A DNA stretch of 64,000 nucleotides, from assembly GCA_036971475.1 (NCBI GenBank), contig JBAIZL010000001.1, positions 101,013,850 to 101,077,849 on the forward strand, given 5' to 3'. A model generated the notes under the pieces. The model did not search any database. It worked only from the letters and a program-made list of their open reading frames with translations, and was not told the origin of the DNA. The first letter of the stretch is position 1; each line of letters starts with the position of its first letter. The DNA is from Prosapia bicincta. Lineage: Eukaryota > Arthropoda > Insecta > Hemiptera > Cercopidae. Positions 1 through 13,142 of this stretch are shown here, piece by piece. The translations under genes were made by a program, and so were the position numbers.

Positions 1-2040
1 TGTAGTGATACCACATCCTAACAGTAATAATCAAATTTTGACTAGTATCGCTTTCTACTATAGGTTTTATTGAAGAATTAGAATTGTTTTTAGTGGTTGT
101 AGGCTATTGGTCTTATTGTTTACTTATTGACGCCATTACCACTTTCATCCACCTAAAATGGAATATCCCAGAAACAAAGGTTATAGCATTAAGTTATGCA
201 GTGTTCTACCCTATTATTTTTGATGTTGGTAATAGAATGGAAACAGCAATATTCGAAATTTATAAAGGGCACCATTAAACGACCTTTTTGGCAGGAACTG
301 GATGATAAAAGTAGGGTGGGTCTTACTGAAATGGGAGGGTCTTCCTTTGTATCCGGCTACACATAGCCGTGGGTGTTATCAAGCTCTGCCGTCATCTGTT
401 ATGTATGGTTTATATTTTTGAAACATATTAATAGACGACTCGTTCAATTTAGAGACATAAGGAGCATGCATTACATATAATGCTACTTGAGTGTTGTAAC
501 GTAGCTAACTCAGTATTCCGAAAGCCTCCCGAACAGCTTTCCTAAGTGACTCTTTATATGTCCTACGTTTCTTTCTGCAACAGCGCAGTATGATAAAATA
601 TCTTTTATAAAATTTTAAAATAAAAAAAATTTAAATATTTGAAGTTATAAATGTTTGTTAAACTGCAATTTCTAAGGTTATAAATATCTCTATAATTAAT
701 ATTACCATACAGGGAGAATGAGGGGTTAAGTGAACAACTTCACGCCACTAGCTAAGGTCAAGCCTAGATGTAAAGCTTCATTCAAAATGTACCTTTAAAT
801 AAACAAACTCCATTTTTTATATTTTTTTTCATTACATTAATTAGTTTTAAAATTTAAATTATTCCCCCTTATTATTATTAAATTCGACACAACACCAAAA
901 TCATTATTGTATCAACTTAAACGCATTTTAGTTGCACGTAATTCCATTTGACTATTATTATCCTACTTCATTTATTCTAACGGGTTGACATCTCTTTATA
1001 ATCCCCATATATTGTAGGTCTTCTTCAGATACAGGATCCTACAAACGAGATGTAATGATCCTACCATGTCCTGCAATAAATTGATTTATGCCCTTACTTT
1101 ATTCCTGCCTGCATCCTTTCCCATCCTTCTTGGGCCATAATAAGAAAACTCTCTAATCGCCCTAAAGCTACACTAGTAATTGAGTAAATAAATTCCGCTT
1201 ATATGCATGCGCCTCGTGCAACATAACCCGACCTTATTATGCCAGATCAATAGATTTTGCCTATCTCTCGATCTTAACTATGTATTTTACAATGTGTTCG
1301 ACATAGGGATACTGTATAGTCGAACAAAATTTAAATTGTGTTTTACGCCTTGTCACGTAAAAACACAAAAGCAAAATTGATTATTTTTCTCTCAATTATA
1401 TATTTTTATTACTGTATTCATTTTTTCTTAGAACTGCCATATATAGAAACAATATTATTTGATGAAGGAAAAGGATCTAAAAACTAAAAAGAAAATTGTA
1501 AATATAGAATAAGGATTTACATGTATGATATTTCTCTTTTATATGTGTGACGAACCACTTCGTGATTTACATTCTGTTTGTGATGTAAGCAGCTTGTGTC
1601 TATGTTAGAATGTTTTGCGGAGCGAAGTAATTTGCGAGGCTTTGTTAAAGTAATTTGTATGCATAGAAGTGATTACCCGCCGGCTTTGCGGGGCTTAACA
1701 TTTCCCGCAAATAACAAGGAAAAGTCTGAAGTTATAAATGGGAGCTCGAGGAAATCGTTATGCTTAATACCCTACCTACCGCTTTCAACAGTGAAGAGAG
1801 GGTATTCAGTTGAATAAATCGAAGGAAACGCGCAAGAAATAAACGGTCGTAAAGTACCTACCCACGAGCACGCTTGCTGTGTATGTACTAAAAAGGTATC
1901 GAAGTGATTTATGTCTTCGATTATAGCCTACTGGCGAGTTATAACGTTCCTGTCCATTATTAGTCTAAAACACTTGTAGTCACCACGAATATGTAGGCCT
2001 ATTGCATTATGGCGTTATATAACTATACAAAGCTTCAATA
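1..2040. other. Intergenic AT-rich DNA, nothing recognised
   Basis: No frame here shows a family I recognise. A somewhat GC-richer patch around 1600-1870 has a 73-codon plus-strand frame without recognisable motifs. Confidence 0.5.
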
Positions 2041-2765
2041 TATAATATGCTAATACGTTCATGTAATACGCTAAAGCCCACATTTAATATGCAAAGCTTT
2101 CACAAGTTATGCCAAAGCGTTCACATATCATGCCGAAGGGTTCACAAGTTATGCCAAAGCGTTCAAACGTTAGGCCAAAGCGTTCACATGCTATGCCGAA
2201 GGGTTCACAAGTGATGCCAACACGTTCAAACGTTAGGCCAAAGCGTTCACAAGTTATGCCGAAGCGTCCACATGCTACGTCTAAGTTTGAATATAATATG
2301 CTAATATGTTCATGTAATACGTCAAAGCGCTCACATTACATGGCAAGGATCTCCTAAAAAAATCCAAAATGTAATTTGCCAAAGGTGTATGTAATGTAGG
2401 AAAGCAATCGTATGAAATGTAAGACCGTTGCTATGTGCCATGTATTCATATAATACACCAAACCATAATTAGCCTGTAATATGCCAATACCTACTAATAA
2501 GATGCAAAATGTTAATATCATATACCAAAATCTTCAACATAATATACCCATAGTATAAGACCCAAAGTAGACTGATGTAGTACGCCAAAGCGCTCATTTA
2601 ACATGCAAAGCGTTCATATGATAGAGCCATTTCGTTCATGTAATATGCTAAAGCTTTAATATAATACCGCATTGCGTTCATGTAATATGTCAAAGCACTC
2701 ATGTAAAGTGTCAGAACGTTACTCTATGCCAAAGTATTCACTTAATATTCCAAAGAGTTGTAACA
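2041..2765. repeat. Diverged 21-bp minisatellite
   Basis: Imperfect tandem copies of a ~21-bp unit, best kept at 2100-2280 as ttcacaagttatgccaaagc with variants. Because 21 is a multiple of three, the tract gives a misleading repetitive plus-strand frame (heptads such as MPKRSHI). Copies decay toward both ends. Confidence 0.85.
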
Positions 2766-3319
2766 ATTTCTTTGAAACATTAAAGATTTAAAAGATATTA
2801 TACAATCATTTTGGCTAAATTATTCTAACAATGTTTTGGATTGGTTAAAGACGTACTGAGCATTGAAACATAGTTTTTTGACAGTTTTAAAATACTGTTC
2901 TATACTACAGTGTTTTCCATTCCACAGTTTTTTCGTTTAAAAAAATGAGTGTTTATGTAAGAATGTTGGCGTTGCACCAATTCCATCAGCAATATGGCAG
3001 CATTTCCTTCCGAAGCCCCAACATTACACTGTCGCCAAATCTTTCCAAACATTTACTGTTTCACTGCATAATTTCACCTAAATCGTTGACGACCCGTATA
3101 TGTTACTAGATAGTACTAACTGAAATATACTGCTCTGTAATTTTCACTTGAACACTACTTTAATAAATTTGTGTGACGATTTTAGTGTTTTATAAAAGTT
3201 ATTGTCACTATGTGAATTCAGTGACCGAAAAATACACCGGACGTTCTTAAAATTACCATTACTTATTTATTATGCTGTTAATTCGAAGTAATATTGCATT
3301 AAAATATTTATCTACACTT
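2766..3319. other. Intergenic, nothing recognised
   Basis: AT-rich sequence between the minisatellite and the transposase relic. No supported feature. Confidence 0.4.
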
Positions 3320-3640
3320 TTTTACGCTCAAAGGAAAATCATCAGCTCAAATCTGTTGATCTTGGCGACCACAAGATATATAATCGAAACGGGAAATGAG
3401 GCTTCCTGGAAACATGCGACGCACCATGGCCATTGAATTTCGAAAAGTGTGTGCAGTGGCGCCATCTTCCTGAAATTAAACATTTTTTGTGTTGAGTAGA
3501 CGGAACCATTTTAATGAAAATGAGCCCCATCCCTCATCATAATTATTGCATTCTCTTGTTCTTCAAGCATCATTTGCATACGAACAACAAAATCCTCTCT
3601 TCGTTTATAATCTCATTCTTTTAACATGATCTGAGTCACG
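3320..3640 (-). pseudogene. Broken mariner/Tc1-like DDE transposase fragment
   Basis: On the minus strand one frame reads FQEDGATAHTFRNSMAMV followed by RRMFPGSLISRF (about 3488-3395). A second frame continues WSPRSTDLS and a third DDFPLSVKK. In order these are the WFQQDGA..HT, FPGRLISR and WPPRSPDLS..DFFLW blocks of a large insect transposase family of the IS630/Tc1/mariner type. Upstream, GAHFH and NGSVYSTQ resemble its SDEAHFHLNG block, with the intervening ~70 residues missing. Two frameshifts, an internal deletion and stops make it clearly dead. No terminal repeats were found. Confidence 0.75.
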
Positions 3641-4689
3641 CACATCTTCTATGAATGAAATAATAAGTCCTAAGATATAAGATGTATAATTAATATATAG
3701 TAATATTACATTTCATGTTTAGTAGTATTTTTTATATTTATTCCGTAGTTTGTGTAATAGTATGCAATATAAACAACACACACAGCTGTGAGCGAGCGCG
3801 TACGCACGCACACTCAAACACACAAACACTTAAGTTATTATAGAAATCCTAAAACCATACACAAAATACTAACCTTGAAAGTATTATGTTGCTAATTCAT
3901 TATTCTGAACCTTTTTTTACGAAATTAAAGTCCCAATTGGTTTAATATAAAAAGGTAAAAATCGAATTTTACCTATGTCGGTATCGATATTATAACAACA
4001 TTTTGTAGAACGAATGAAAGTATGAAATGGATTTTGGTAAATATTTACTTTTCATAATTCAAGCTATTTAAAAAAAATATTTAGATCAGAGTGATCAGTT
4101 AATTTAAAGAAAAATCCTGATGTTATTTTAGCATATGAGTGATAAGGGAAGAAATTAGAATAATATGCAGGTTTAGGGTCGAGACGTAATCCTTTGCTCT
4201 TGGATATTACGTATTTAATTAAGGCATCACATGAGCTAGATCGGGCAACTGGAGTTAACCTACTATCTTTTGTGGTCTTGGTGAGACTCTTACTCGTTCC
4301 TACTAATAGCCTATCGGAAGAAGTAATAGAAAGGGTAGTAAAAACATTAAAGTAGGCTTAGTTAGTTACATAATGATATCCTGGTACTGAACATATAAAA
4401 ATATTATGATCAAATTAGCAAGGTCACAGTCCTGGAGATAACCTACTCACTTTCGGAGACGTAGTAAGTGTCATGGCTTTCAGTCGTTTTACTCTGGCGT
4501 AAAACTATCTTGACACTACGATATTCTATTCACGTACGTCTTGTAATGTAGTTCAAGCGTTTACCCTTTTTATACATCAAAGCACGTGTCCTTTTACCTT
4601 TGAAAGTCAAGTTTTAATTTTTATAACCAGATCTAAACTAACCAGACACTTTGCACTCATGTTAATTTAGATATTTAACATAGACAGTT
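3641..4689. other. Intergenic, nothing recognised
   Basis: AT-rich DNA with a short degenerate CA-rich tract at about 3777-3831. No coding or mobile-element signature was seen. Confidence 0.4.
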
Positions 4690-5690
4690 AATGTAGCAGT
4701 AAAATCTCTCATATCCGGGCCTCTCATATGCGAAACCTCCGATATCCAAACGTGATAAGGAAATAAAGTAAACTTTTTTATTCTGCAAGGCGACTTGCCG
4801 TCGGGCCCGTTATCTTTTGCCGGCAGTTGCCTCTTTGTTATTTCCCGACTCGGCCAGTTGTATTCGATTCTTCGCAACGTGTAGTTCACTGGTGTCTACA
4901 GATTAGAAATCCCCACAGATTGGAGTATTACCAATCTCTAACACACGCCGTAAGTTATTAACAGTTATAATGGCGGGAATGAATGCGGGAGAAGAAGTGT
5001 TTCCAGTGCCTAAAAAACGTAGACTTGCTAGACGTCGCTTTATGGATTGCTAAAGAACTGGATGTAATTCAGCCCGATAACACTAGTTAAATCATGGCAA
5101 AACTATTTGATCATAAGACAAACAACTATTGGCGTGAAAGACGGATGAAAGAGGATGAAGTTCATGAGTGTACTAGTGATATAATAGGACTTAGTAAGCA
5201 CAAAACCAGCGCTTGCGAAAGATGACGAAAGAAAACAAACCATGACGGATAGCGAAGCTTTCCAGGGATTTGAGCCGCTGAACGAGTACGTGAAACTACA
5301 AAACGGAACAACAGCAGCCGACGTTTACTCTTTCGAATGTGAAGGGATATTTCATCAATGACACGTGTTCAATGAAAAAAGCAAAGCGGCATTACATCTT
5401 TTTTTTAACAAAACTAATAATTAATGTACATATGTATGTACATTATAGTATTAAGGAACTGTACATACAGGGATGTAACCAAATTGTAGGTTACGTACAA
5501 TTCTATATTGCTAATAAAATATAATTGCAATCTCCAATAAGTGTGACCTCTCATATTTAAAACAATCGTACATCTTCGAATTGGAATGGATGTGATAATG
5601 TAGTACAAACGTATATCATTGCATAACCCCTCAAATATCCGGAGTTTTTGTTATCCGGCTCGGGCTGTTGCCACGTTGATCAAGATGGTA
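4690..5690 (+). mobile_element. Tigger/pogo-like (Jerky/CENP-B type) transposon relic
   Basis: The ends hold inverted, diverged motifs: atatccgg and ctccgatatcc at about 4710-4752, and atatccgg..ttatccggctcgg at 5634-5668. These resemble the TATCCGG-bearing ends of Tigger/pogo elements. Inside, a plus-strand start-like frame (ATG at 4971, basic KKRRLARRR) ends at once. Near 5240-5370 a frame reads DSEAFQGFEPLNEYVKLQ followed by TTAADVYSF, like the C-terminal tail of Jerky/Tigger transposases. The catalytic DDE middle is absent, so this is a deletion derivative or heavily decayed copy. Confidence 0.5.
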
Positions 5691-8600
5691 AATGTTTAGC
5701 AGGTATAATACAACATAGTGCGATTATTCGTAAAGTTTTTTTTCATAATGAAAATGTCACAAAAAGAATGATGTATGTCACCTTTAAGCTGTTTTTATGT
5801 TTTGTGACGCCTTACATCTCCGGCTTCTTATTTAGACATATTTTTGAGTAACAAATGTAAAAGGAAGAAGAAACCGTAATTGGCCACCATTACCCAAAGC
5901 CTCGTGTATTGTCTATAAAATATTTTGCAGAAAATATGTTGGTTCATTTCATCATTATTTTAAAACTCAATTATGGTTTACAGGCAATGTACAATTTTTA
6001 ATGTCTTATTTTTATTGACATATACATTTTGTTCAAGTGTTTATATTAAAATATATTCTAAATAGATATTTTTTACATATTTTTTAAGACATTAATACAG
6101 TGATTTAGTGCGGTTATGCGTAAAGAATTATTTGTTATAGGTTTATGTCTCTAAAGTGAGGTTATGTTATCAGGTTTCCAACATCTTATTTTATATCACT
6201 TTATAAATAGGTATTTATGATTTGCGACACCTCAAATCATTTGTTTCTTCAGGAATATTTTTTTAATAACATATGTGAAAAGGAAATATTGAAGTTGAAT
6301 ATTATTTGCTCAAAGCGCGTGAGCCATTAAAATATAGCTTAAATTCTGCCAAATAATTTAGTGCATTGTTATAATGTTCCTTGCCGTCTTTGTATAATAA
6401 CTCTATTATTAAAATTGTGCATTTATATTGCGTCAAATATTTTCTTTTACTAAGTACGAGATATTTGAAATAGCCGAAGCTCTACAAACAACAACTGACT
6501 GTTTTTACACAGCTGTTGATCAAGAGTTTACATTAAATTGAATAAACTCGAACTTTAGTAATAAGATTTCCTTTTCGGATCATAACATTATTAATTAATT
6601 AACATCGGTACAATTTGAATATTTGGAAATGAAATCCTTTAACGTTTAACGTTTTTAACGTTAATACTCTACTTTCGAAAAGATAAGGCTTTGCAGAACT
6701 CAATAAGTGTATACTCCATTTAACCTCTAAAACTGTAACTTGATTTGTCTTTTTGTTAAACAGCCGATATAATAAAAGTGTTGTTATACAAATTGGTATA
6801 TTGTATAGTTTGCTAAAAATTTTAACCATCGCTACTTTGCTTTTTATGTTTTTTTAACATAAACAAAACCAAGTTACTTTTTTCCTTTTTTACAAGTTGT
6901 TGACACAACCATGAATCCGGCCAGATACATAAGGGCTTTATCTGCACCTAATATTTACCCTTGCTAGACTGAAGTAAATAACCGTTATCTCAAATGCGGG
7001 CTGCGGTCAGCTGTTAAGGGCAGGATTTATGGACATCACTGAACTTACCCGCCACAACCGCCTTAATCGCTATATAACTCTGATTGTTCCAAATGTAATC
7101 CGCTCTAAGCTTCACAATCAGTAGGATTGCCAATGCTTTAAAAACTTTCTGATCACATAGTAGTATTTTAATTGTTTCTGAACGTTGGAAGTAATCAGTG
7201 GTAGTTTTAAAAGTAATCTCTAGTTAGTAATGTTAATGGTAAAGGTTTAGTTATGAGCTACGGGAAATCTACGAGCTGTATCTAACAAGGCGCATCGTAT
7301 TCTTCCAGTGATAATGTGTGTAAGGCGTGGTTTCATAACTTTTAATTTTTTGTAAAATCCTGCTTGACTAATACATTTTATTTAGCGTTGTAGTCCATAA
7401 TGTTTTTTTTTATAACTTTGAAATTATTTGTCATGTAATTTAAATGTATATTTTAAATGAACTTAAATGCAGACCGATGCTTAAAACTAATTAGCCTTGT
7501 TTACAATTACTGCGAAAGGCAATTGCTCATCTCGACAAACCCTGTGTTTTATATTACAAAAGGGATATCATCGTGTCCACTGACATGACGTTGTTGTCAG
7601 TGACACCCATACAGGTTCCAAGTACTTGAAAGACTTCGTTTAGTTGACATTAAATTTTAAACGTTGAAATGTTTAACCATTTCTGGAGATTCCTGATAGC
7701 AGGTTTAGAGCAAGTACACTTCAAGGAAGCACCCTTGTCCAATCAATGCCTTGATTTCCCCATATTCCTAGCATCACAGATCGTTAAATCCTTTTCTTAT
7801 TTCCATATATTTCAATCTGCCTTTCATAACCCTATTCATTACAAGGTGGTGTGACGCCTCTTCATGACTCGAATGGGTCTATTCTATTCAGGTACACTAC
7901 TCTGGAGATGTGATGCCTTAATGTTCCCCTGTTCTCAGTATCATTAGATCTAATTAACAAACTCTCCATGCGAGTCGTAGTCCAAAGTTATTATTTTTAA
8001 TTACATTTGGTCCCTGGTGTTTACATCAATTACTTACTTCATGTTACTCGTAGTTTTTAAAAAACGTGGTTTCAATTAATTGACGTATATATTTCTTGTA
8101 AAAGGCGATAAAATGATTTTTTTCAAACTTTTGATTTTAGGGGTGCTAATTCCCTAAACCTATTAAGAACTGGTGAAAAAAATACTTATTGAAGCTTTGA
8201 AATTTTAATTTTTAATAAAAAAACTTTTATAATATTTGTTCAGTGTAGTAAAATTTTGTTCTGCCAATATACTGAACTGTTATTATGCTTTTGAGTCCAA
8301 CTTTCAGCAACTAAAGTAACTAACCGCCGGCAATACTGTGTCTACTTGATTGATCTTTCTACGTTAGCACGTTGTTCTTGCGGAAAATTGTGCTTCCTAA
8401 CTTGGAATATTACTTAAGTTGTGAAGTTTAAACTTTACGTTGGATCGGTGATTTTATCTAAAGGAACTTCTGAAGCGTACGAGTTGTTAAAACTGTGGCT
8501 TAGAAGGGAAACATATGGTTTTAATAAAATAGAAAATCCGTGTTTTGCCTCCATTGCAAGTAGTTTATAAAGATTAAACGGGCGTGATCGCAGATTTATC

Positions 8601-9123
8601 CAGGTGTAGAAAAATCACCATTTATCCCCGGAAATTAAAACAAAAGGAATATATATATTTCATATTTTCATATTTTATAACACTCCTACAGATGTTTTCT
8701 ACAGCAGCCTGGAAAGTGAATTCCTCATTTAATTGGTTGTAATTTTGGAAAATTACAATAGCCCGTGGAACTGTAAATTCAACCCATCTTACCTTCATTT
8801 CTCTAAAGCATCTGCTCCGTTCCTACTAACGGACAGACACTTTATCTTGGGCCGTATAATTACCACTCCAACTATGATTATAATCACCACTATCATTACG
8901 AAAAATTTATATCTCTATTTACAGCTTTCATCCATCGTTAAGTTCCACGTACTTAACCATCAGTATGTTGTTGATTTTGTGTATTTATGGTCATAAAACA
9001 CTAAAAGAAAAACAGTCTAAATTTAGTATAACTCTTTCTACTTGGAGATGCTCGCTTACTTGAACATCATGCCTATTGACAGATCTGGATTGAGCTTGCC
9101 CAGCTTATTGGTTTCGGTTTCAA
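5691..9123. other. Intergenic, nothing recognised
   Basis: AT-rich stretch without supported genes. A small imperfect hairpin lies at 7573-7604 (tgtccactgaca pairing with tgtcagtgaca). Short frames here have no family features. Confidence 0.4.
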
Positions 9124-9640
9124 TCAAAGCAATGGTCTTCTGGAAGGGAGGCTAAGTCAGCTAGAAGAAAACTGTTGCTATCTTTCATTTTCAATGTCTC
9201 TTCATCAAGGATGATGTTTTTAGGCTCTGCTTGGTTTTATTGAGATGTATTTCATTGACGATAGAGATTTCTCCTCACCGTAGGATGAGATGGCATCTCC
9301 GTGCGAAATTCTTAGCCTCTGTCTCTGTAGGGGATTTCATCTAATTCTTCATTATATATTTTCGAAATAGATGTATCTTCATCCTGAGTCCTCTTCTTTG
9401 CTTTCTGAACAGCTTTCTTCCCCTCTAAACCTGCAACATCTTGAGCTCCACATTGAAAATCAGTTTCACTCAATAATCTACTGTCTTGCCTCTTGATAGC
9501 GCCTAAACACTTTTGTTGATTTCACCTTTGAACATCGCCAAGAAATTACTCCGTCTGCATTTTGTTGCTTGAAGTGTTAGTAGAAGCCTTCGCAGACCGC
9601 GAACTGGTTGTTGTAGAGAGTTCCAAGGGGGAGCAACGGC
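9124..9640 (-). pseudogene. FLYWCH/MULE-type transposase N-terminal relic, copy 1
   Basis: A single minus-strand frame from about 9512 to 9124 is readable despite several stop codons. It shows GKKAVQKAKKRTQDED, SKIYNEELDEI, EFRTEMPSHPTVRRNLYR, LDEETLKMK and FLLADL in the order found between the FLYWCH finger and the transposase core of arthropod MULE-type proteins. Upstream (9515-9640) a frame rich in Ser and Thr may be the start of the protein. The catalytic domain is absent. It shares LDEETLKMK with the relic at 33.9-34.2 kb, so both probably come from one family. Confidence 0.58.
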
Positions 9641-10864
9641 ACTGGATACAATACTAGCAGTGCGAATGCATCGTCTCAGGGAGGTTGGGGGGGGGTGTAT
9701 TTACAGGTCAGTTGCCTTCTCCGGCCTCCCTCTTTCACTTGAACCAGCGTGGTGCAAATGCAAATGTCTGACGTGCATGTGCCATTGTTATATCTTACCC
9801 ATTGTTATACACTTACAACGTGTCTTCAATCTGTCACTCAGTGGCCTGCACTATGACTGCAATCAATCGTTGAAGGTGTGATGAGGTAGAACGGAAGAAG
9901 TTAGTGTGACGTCATTAGCTAGCCAGTTAGAGATCATTGCCATAGTAACATATTAAATGGTAATCAGCATCACCATGTCAACCCTTCAACTCTTCCGGAG
10001 GCAAAGTTTTTAGCGCTGGTCAGCAGCTGAATAGGTTTCTTATATGGTTGAGTTCTCATCAGTACACGTTTGTGAGCTGGGTTTCTGTTATGTTCTCCCT
10101 TTTAATGCCTAATGTGCATTTGCATTGTGCTATTTTGTTTTAAAAAGTTTTTTTTTCATTTTGAGTTATGATATGATTTTTTGTGGTCACCATTGGCGTA
10201 TGTAAATTGTGTTTGGAGATCATTCATAAATAAAATATTGAAAATAAAAACTTGTTTCACGAATATTAAAAAAAGAAAAGAGAATCTATAAGCGTAACAT
10301 AAGAACACGCCAAATATTTTATACAAGTTTAATATAGGCTAAGAAGCGAAATAATTTTAAATTTTTAATTTTTTAGAATTATACTTTCTTATTGAAAAAT
10401 ATTTTCATTAGGGACATAAAACTTTAACAGAAGCTATAAACTTTATTAATTCAGCTTCTTTTATGTTTTCTCCTCGCGTGGGAGTTTGTAAAATAAATCT
10501 TGCAAAGCCTTTGAATGGTAAATACAGATAAAGTTGCTTTGCATAGCAACAAAGTTTCTTTAAGGTGGAGAGGTCTTTAGTTATTTAACAGTCTAGATGC
10601 CCCCCAGGACCGTGGTTAGCAGTGTTAAACCACCAATAAATTCACCCTTGTCCCTTTAGTGGCCTTCAACCCTACCCTAAACACTAAAATATTACCACCT
10701 TCATGTTCTTCAACCATTTGTCTGTGATTTTTGTTCTAATAAACAATGGAATTGATATTCTGAGGGTTTGTTTAAAGACTGAGGGTCAGTTTGATGCTAC
10801 TAATTAGTACTCGTACACGAACGCGCTCGCACACACCCACACAGATAGATACACTGCCTGTGTC

Positions 10865-10874
<10 letters not shown>
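9641..10874. other. Intergenic, nothing recognised
   Basis: Contains a G9 run near 9690 and otherwise unremarkable sequence. No coding family was recognised. Confidence 0.4.
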
Positions 10875-10955
<81 letters not shown>

Positions 10956-11195
10956 TTATAGGAAGAGAGAGAGAGAACGAAATTGAGAGATGTAGGGAGG
11001 GAAGGATGAAGTTATGGAGGGATAGAGCCTAGGTAGGGGGAGAGAGAGTAAGAGAGAGAGAGAGGGAATGAGAGAGTGAGGGAGAGAGAGGGAGAGAGAA
11101 AGAGAGAGAGAGAAAGAAAGAGAGAGGGAGAGAGAGAGAAAGAGAGAGAGGGAGAGAGAGAGTAATAGTGTGTGTGTGAGAGAGAGAGAGAAAAG
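10875..11195. repeat. Compound TA then GA microsatellite
   Basis: (TA)38 at 10875-10950, then a GA-rich block with GT interruptions to 11195. Its minus-strand translation is a Ser/Leu low-complexity frame with no meaning. Confidence 0.95.
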
Positions 11196-11748
11196 GAATA
11201 GATTGCCAACCTTTTGTATTCCTTGTGTTTTAAAACAAAGAAATCCAGTGTAAGAACATATTTAGGTCCTTCCATGTGTAATAACTATCGTTAGTGTTTC
11301 AAATATAGCTTTACTTAATTATTATTTTCTAAATTTGTCTATTTTTCGAGCCCTAATTGTGTATTTTCTCTTTTGATGATTCTCTTATAGCATATTGTTC
11401 TTCTCTGGTTTTCTACTATTCTTCTTCCATTTAAAATCTCACCGTTTCTTTTCGTTATGTTTTTCACAATCAAATAATACATTAAATTCTTATAGGTCAT
11501 TATAAATTATTTCTTAATTATCTTCTAGTGTCATAGTCAACCATTTATCAAGTGAAATTAACGTAAAAATCAACACTTCCTAGCATCCAGTTTAACAATT
11601 AAAAATACTTATCAAGAAATGTCCTACGTATATCTTTAAACTTTCACTACTACATCTCCTTTGATTCTTGTTCACGTTGACAAATATAATCTGCCAGCTG
11701 TTTCAACCCCAACTACTTTATATTTTGCTCTATCTTCTTCTTGAACAT

Positions 11749-11991
11749 TTATCTTTTAAAACCATATTCCCAACTAGGGTTAAAGAGGGGCCGTGAGTCG
11801 TCATTATTATTGCTAGGTAGTAATATATTTCCACTCTGGTGAACACTCGGATGGAAACTTGGGTTTGGGTTTGACAAAATCGCTATTTTTCTCAGTGTTC
11901 TTGTCTCAGCATCGTTTCTTGCTTTTTTTTCAGTCTTTTGAAGGCCAGTAGTTAAAGCCTCTACTACCGCCCAAATCCTGGCTGCTTCCAA
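11749..11991 (-). other. Unidentified 80-codon open frame
   Basis: An ATG-to-stop frame beginning MEAARIWAVVEALTTGLQK, with a basic, Asn- and Ser-rich second half. It has a more even amino-acid composition than neighbouring chance frames and could be a remnant of a repetitive element. I do not recognise a family, and no splice sites or partner exons are evident. Confidence 0.2.
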
Positions 11992-13142
11992 TAACTTTTA
12001 AAACTATAACCCTATTATATCCGTACGTGGTTTGAAAAAGCAGGGGTAAACCAGCAGCAGTTATGTAAGGGGAATCCAACACCAATCCTAGTTTTCTAAC
12101 ATATTTACATGAAGTGTGTTTTTACTGAACCGTGGATTATCACTGTGGATTATCAGGTTGATGTTCAGGGAGATCGCATAACATCAAGTCCAATCATTTA
12201 ATATACGAAACAGTTGAAGTCACTCTGGACTTTCATATGTGCATAAAAGGGGAAAATTAAAAATGAAAAAAAAATTATTCAGCTTCATCATTTTTTGTGT
12301 CAAGATAATAAGACAGTGTTATATTATCTCAATGAAAATCTGTTCCCCTGCATTTAATTTTGCAGTTTCCATCAATCGTATTTTTCTTTGTTTATATATT
12401 CAAATATTTCTTAGGTGTACGTGTGTATTAATTGACTGCAGCATTGAAGTTTTCACTGCACTTTTCCGTTTCACTTATTTTTCAGTTTATACTTTTGCCT
12501 AATATTAAAGGAATGATTTTGTAGTAAAATTTTTTATTGTGTTGAAACGAATTATATGCAAATTAAAATTGGCTTTTAAAGGCAAGTTAGAATATCCCAC
12601 AGTATTTAATTCTGTTATAATCGCTTGTAGTAAATTTAAAATTAGAAAAGTATTTCACCAGGTAATACAGTCTTGTAGTTTCCATCACATTAGCACTAAA
12701 GTAAAGTTGTCACTAGCATTCTGCGCTTTGCTTCGTTTCTACTGCGTTTTGAAAAATGTGGACTAAAACAACAATATGTGACATCGCCATGGTCACAGGG
12801 CTCCTAATTTAATTCGAACATAGTTCAGGGTAAACACATAATATAGAAACATAATTTACTCACGAAAGGTTTAATAAAATCTCATGTTTAGACAAAATAG
12901 ATAAAGCTTTAATAGATAAAGTTCTGAGTTACAATCAATACAAATAAAACTGATATCAGCTAGGAAAACTATATTCTTTTTATTACAGTATCATACGAAC
13001 ATACGTAGCTATTTTATAAAAGTTTACCTGGAAATATAAATGTTAAGATTGTTTCACATAATGCATTGGCGCAAGCTTAAAACATTTCACTTTAATTCGG
13101 AAAACATTTTCGTTTCATCGCGTGAAGCAAAATAAACTATTT
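11992..13142. other. Intergenic, nothing recognised
   Basis: AT-rich. Two ATG frames (12239-12502, 12539-12766) have the lysine/phenylalanine bias of AT-rich noncoding DNA and no motifs. Confidence 0.4.

Noticed and set aside
10963..11275. Ser/Leu-rich minus-strand frame of 87 codons
   Set aside because: Translation of the GA microsatellite.
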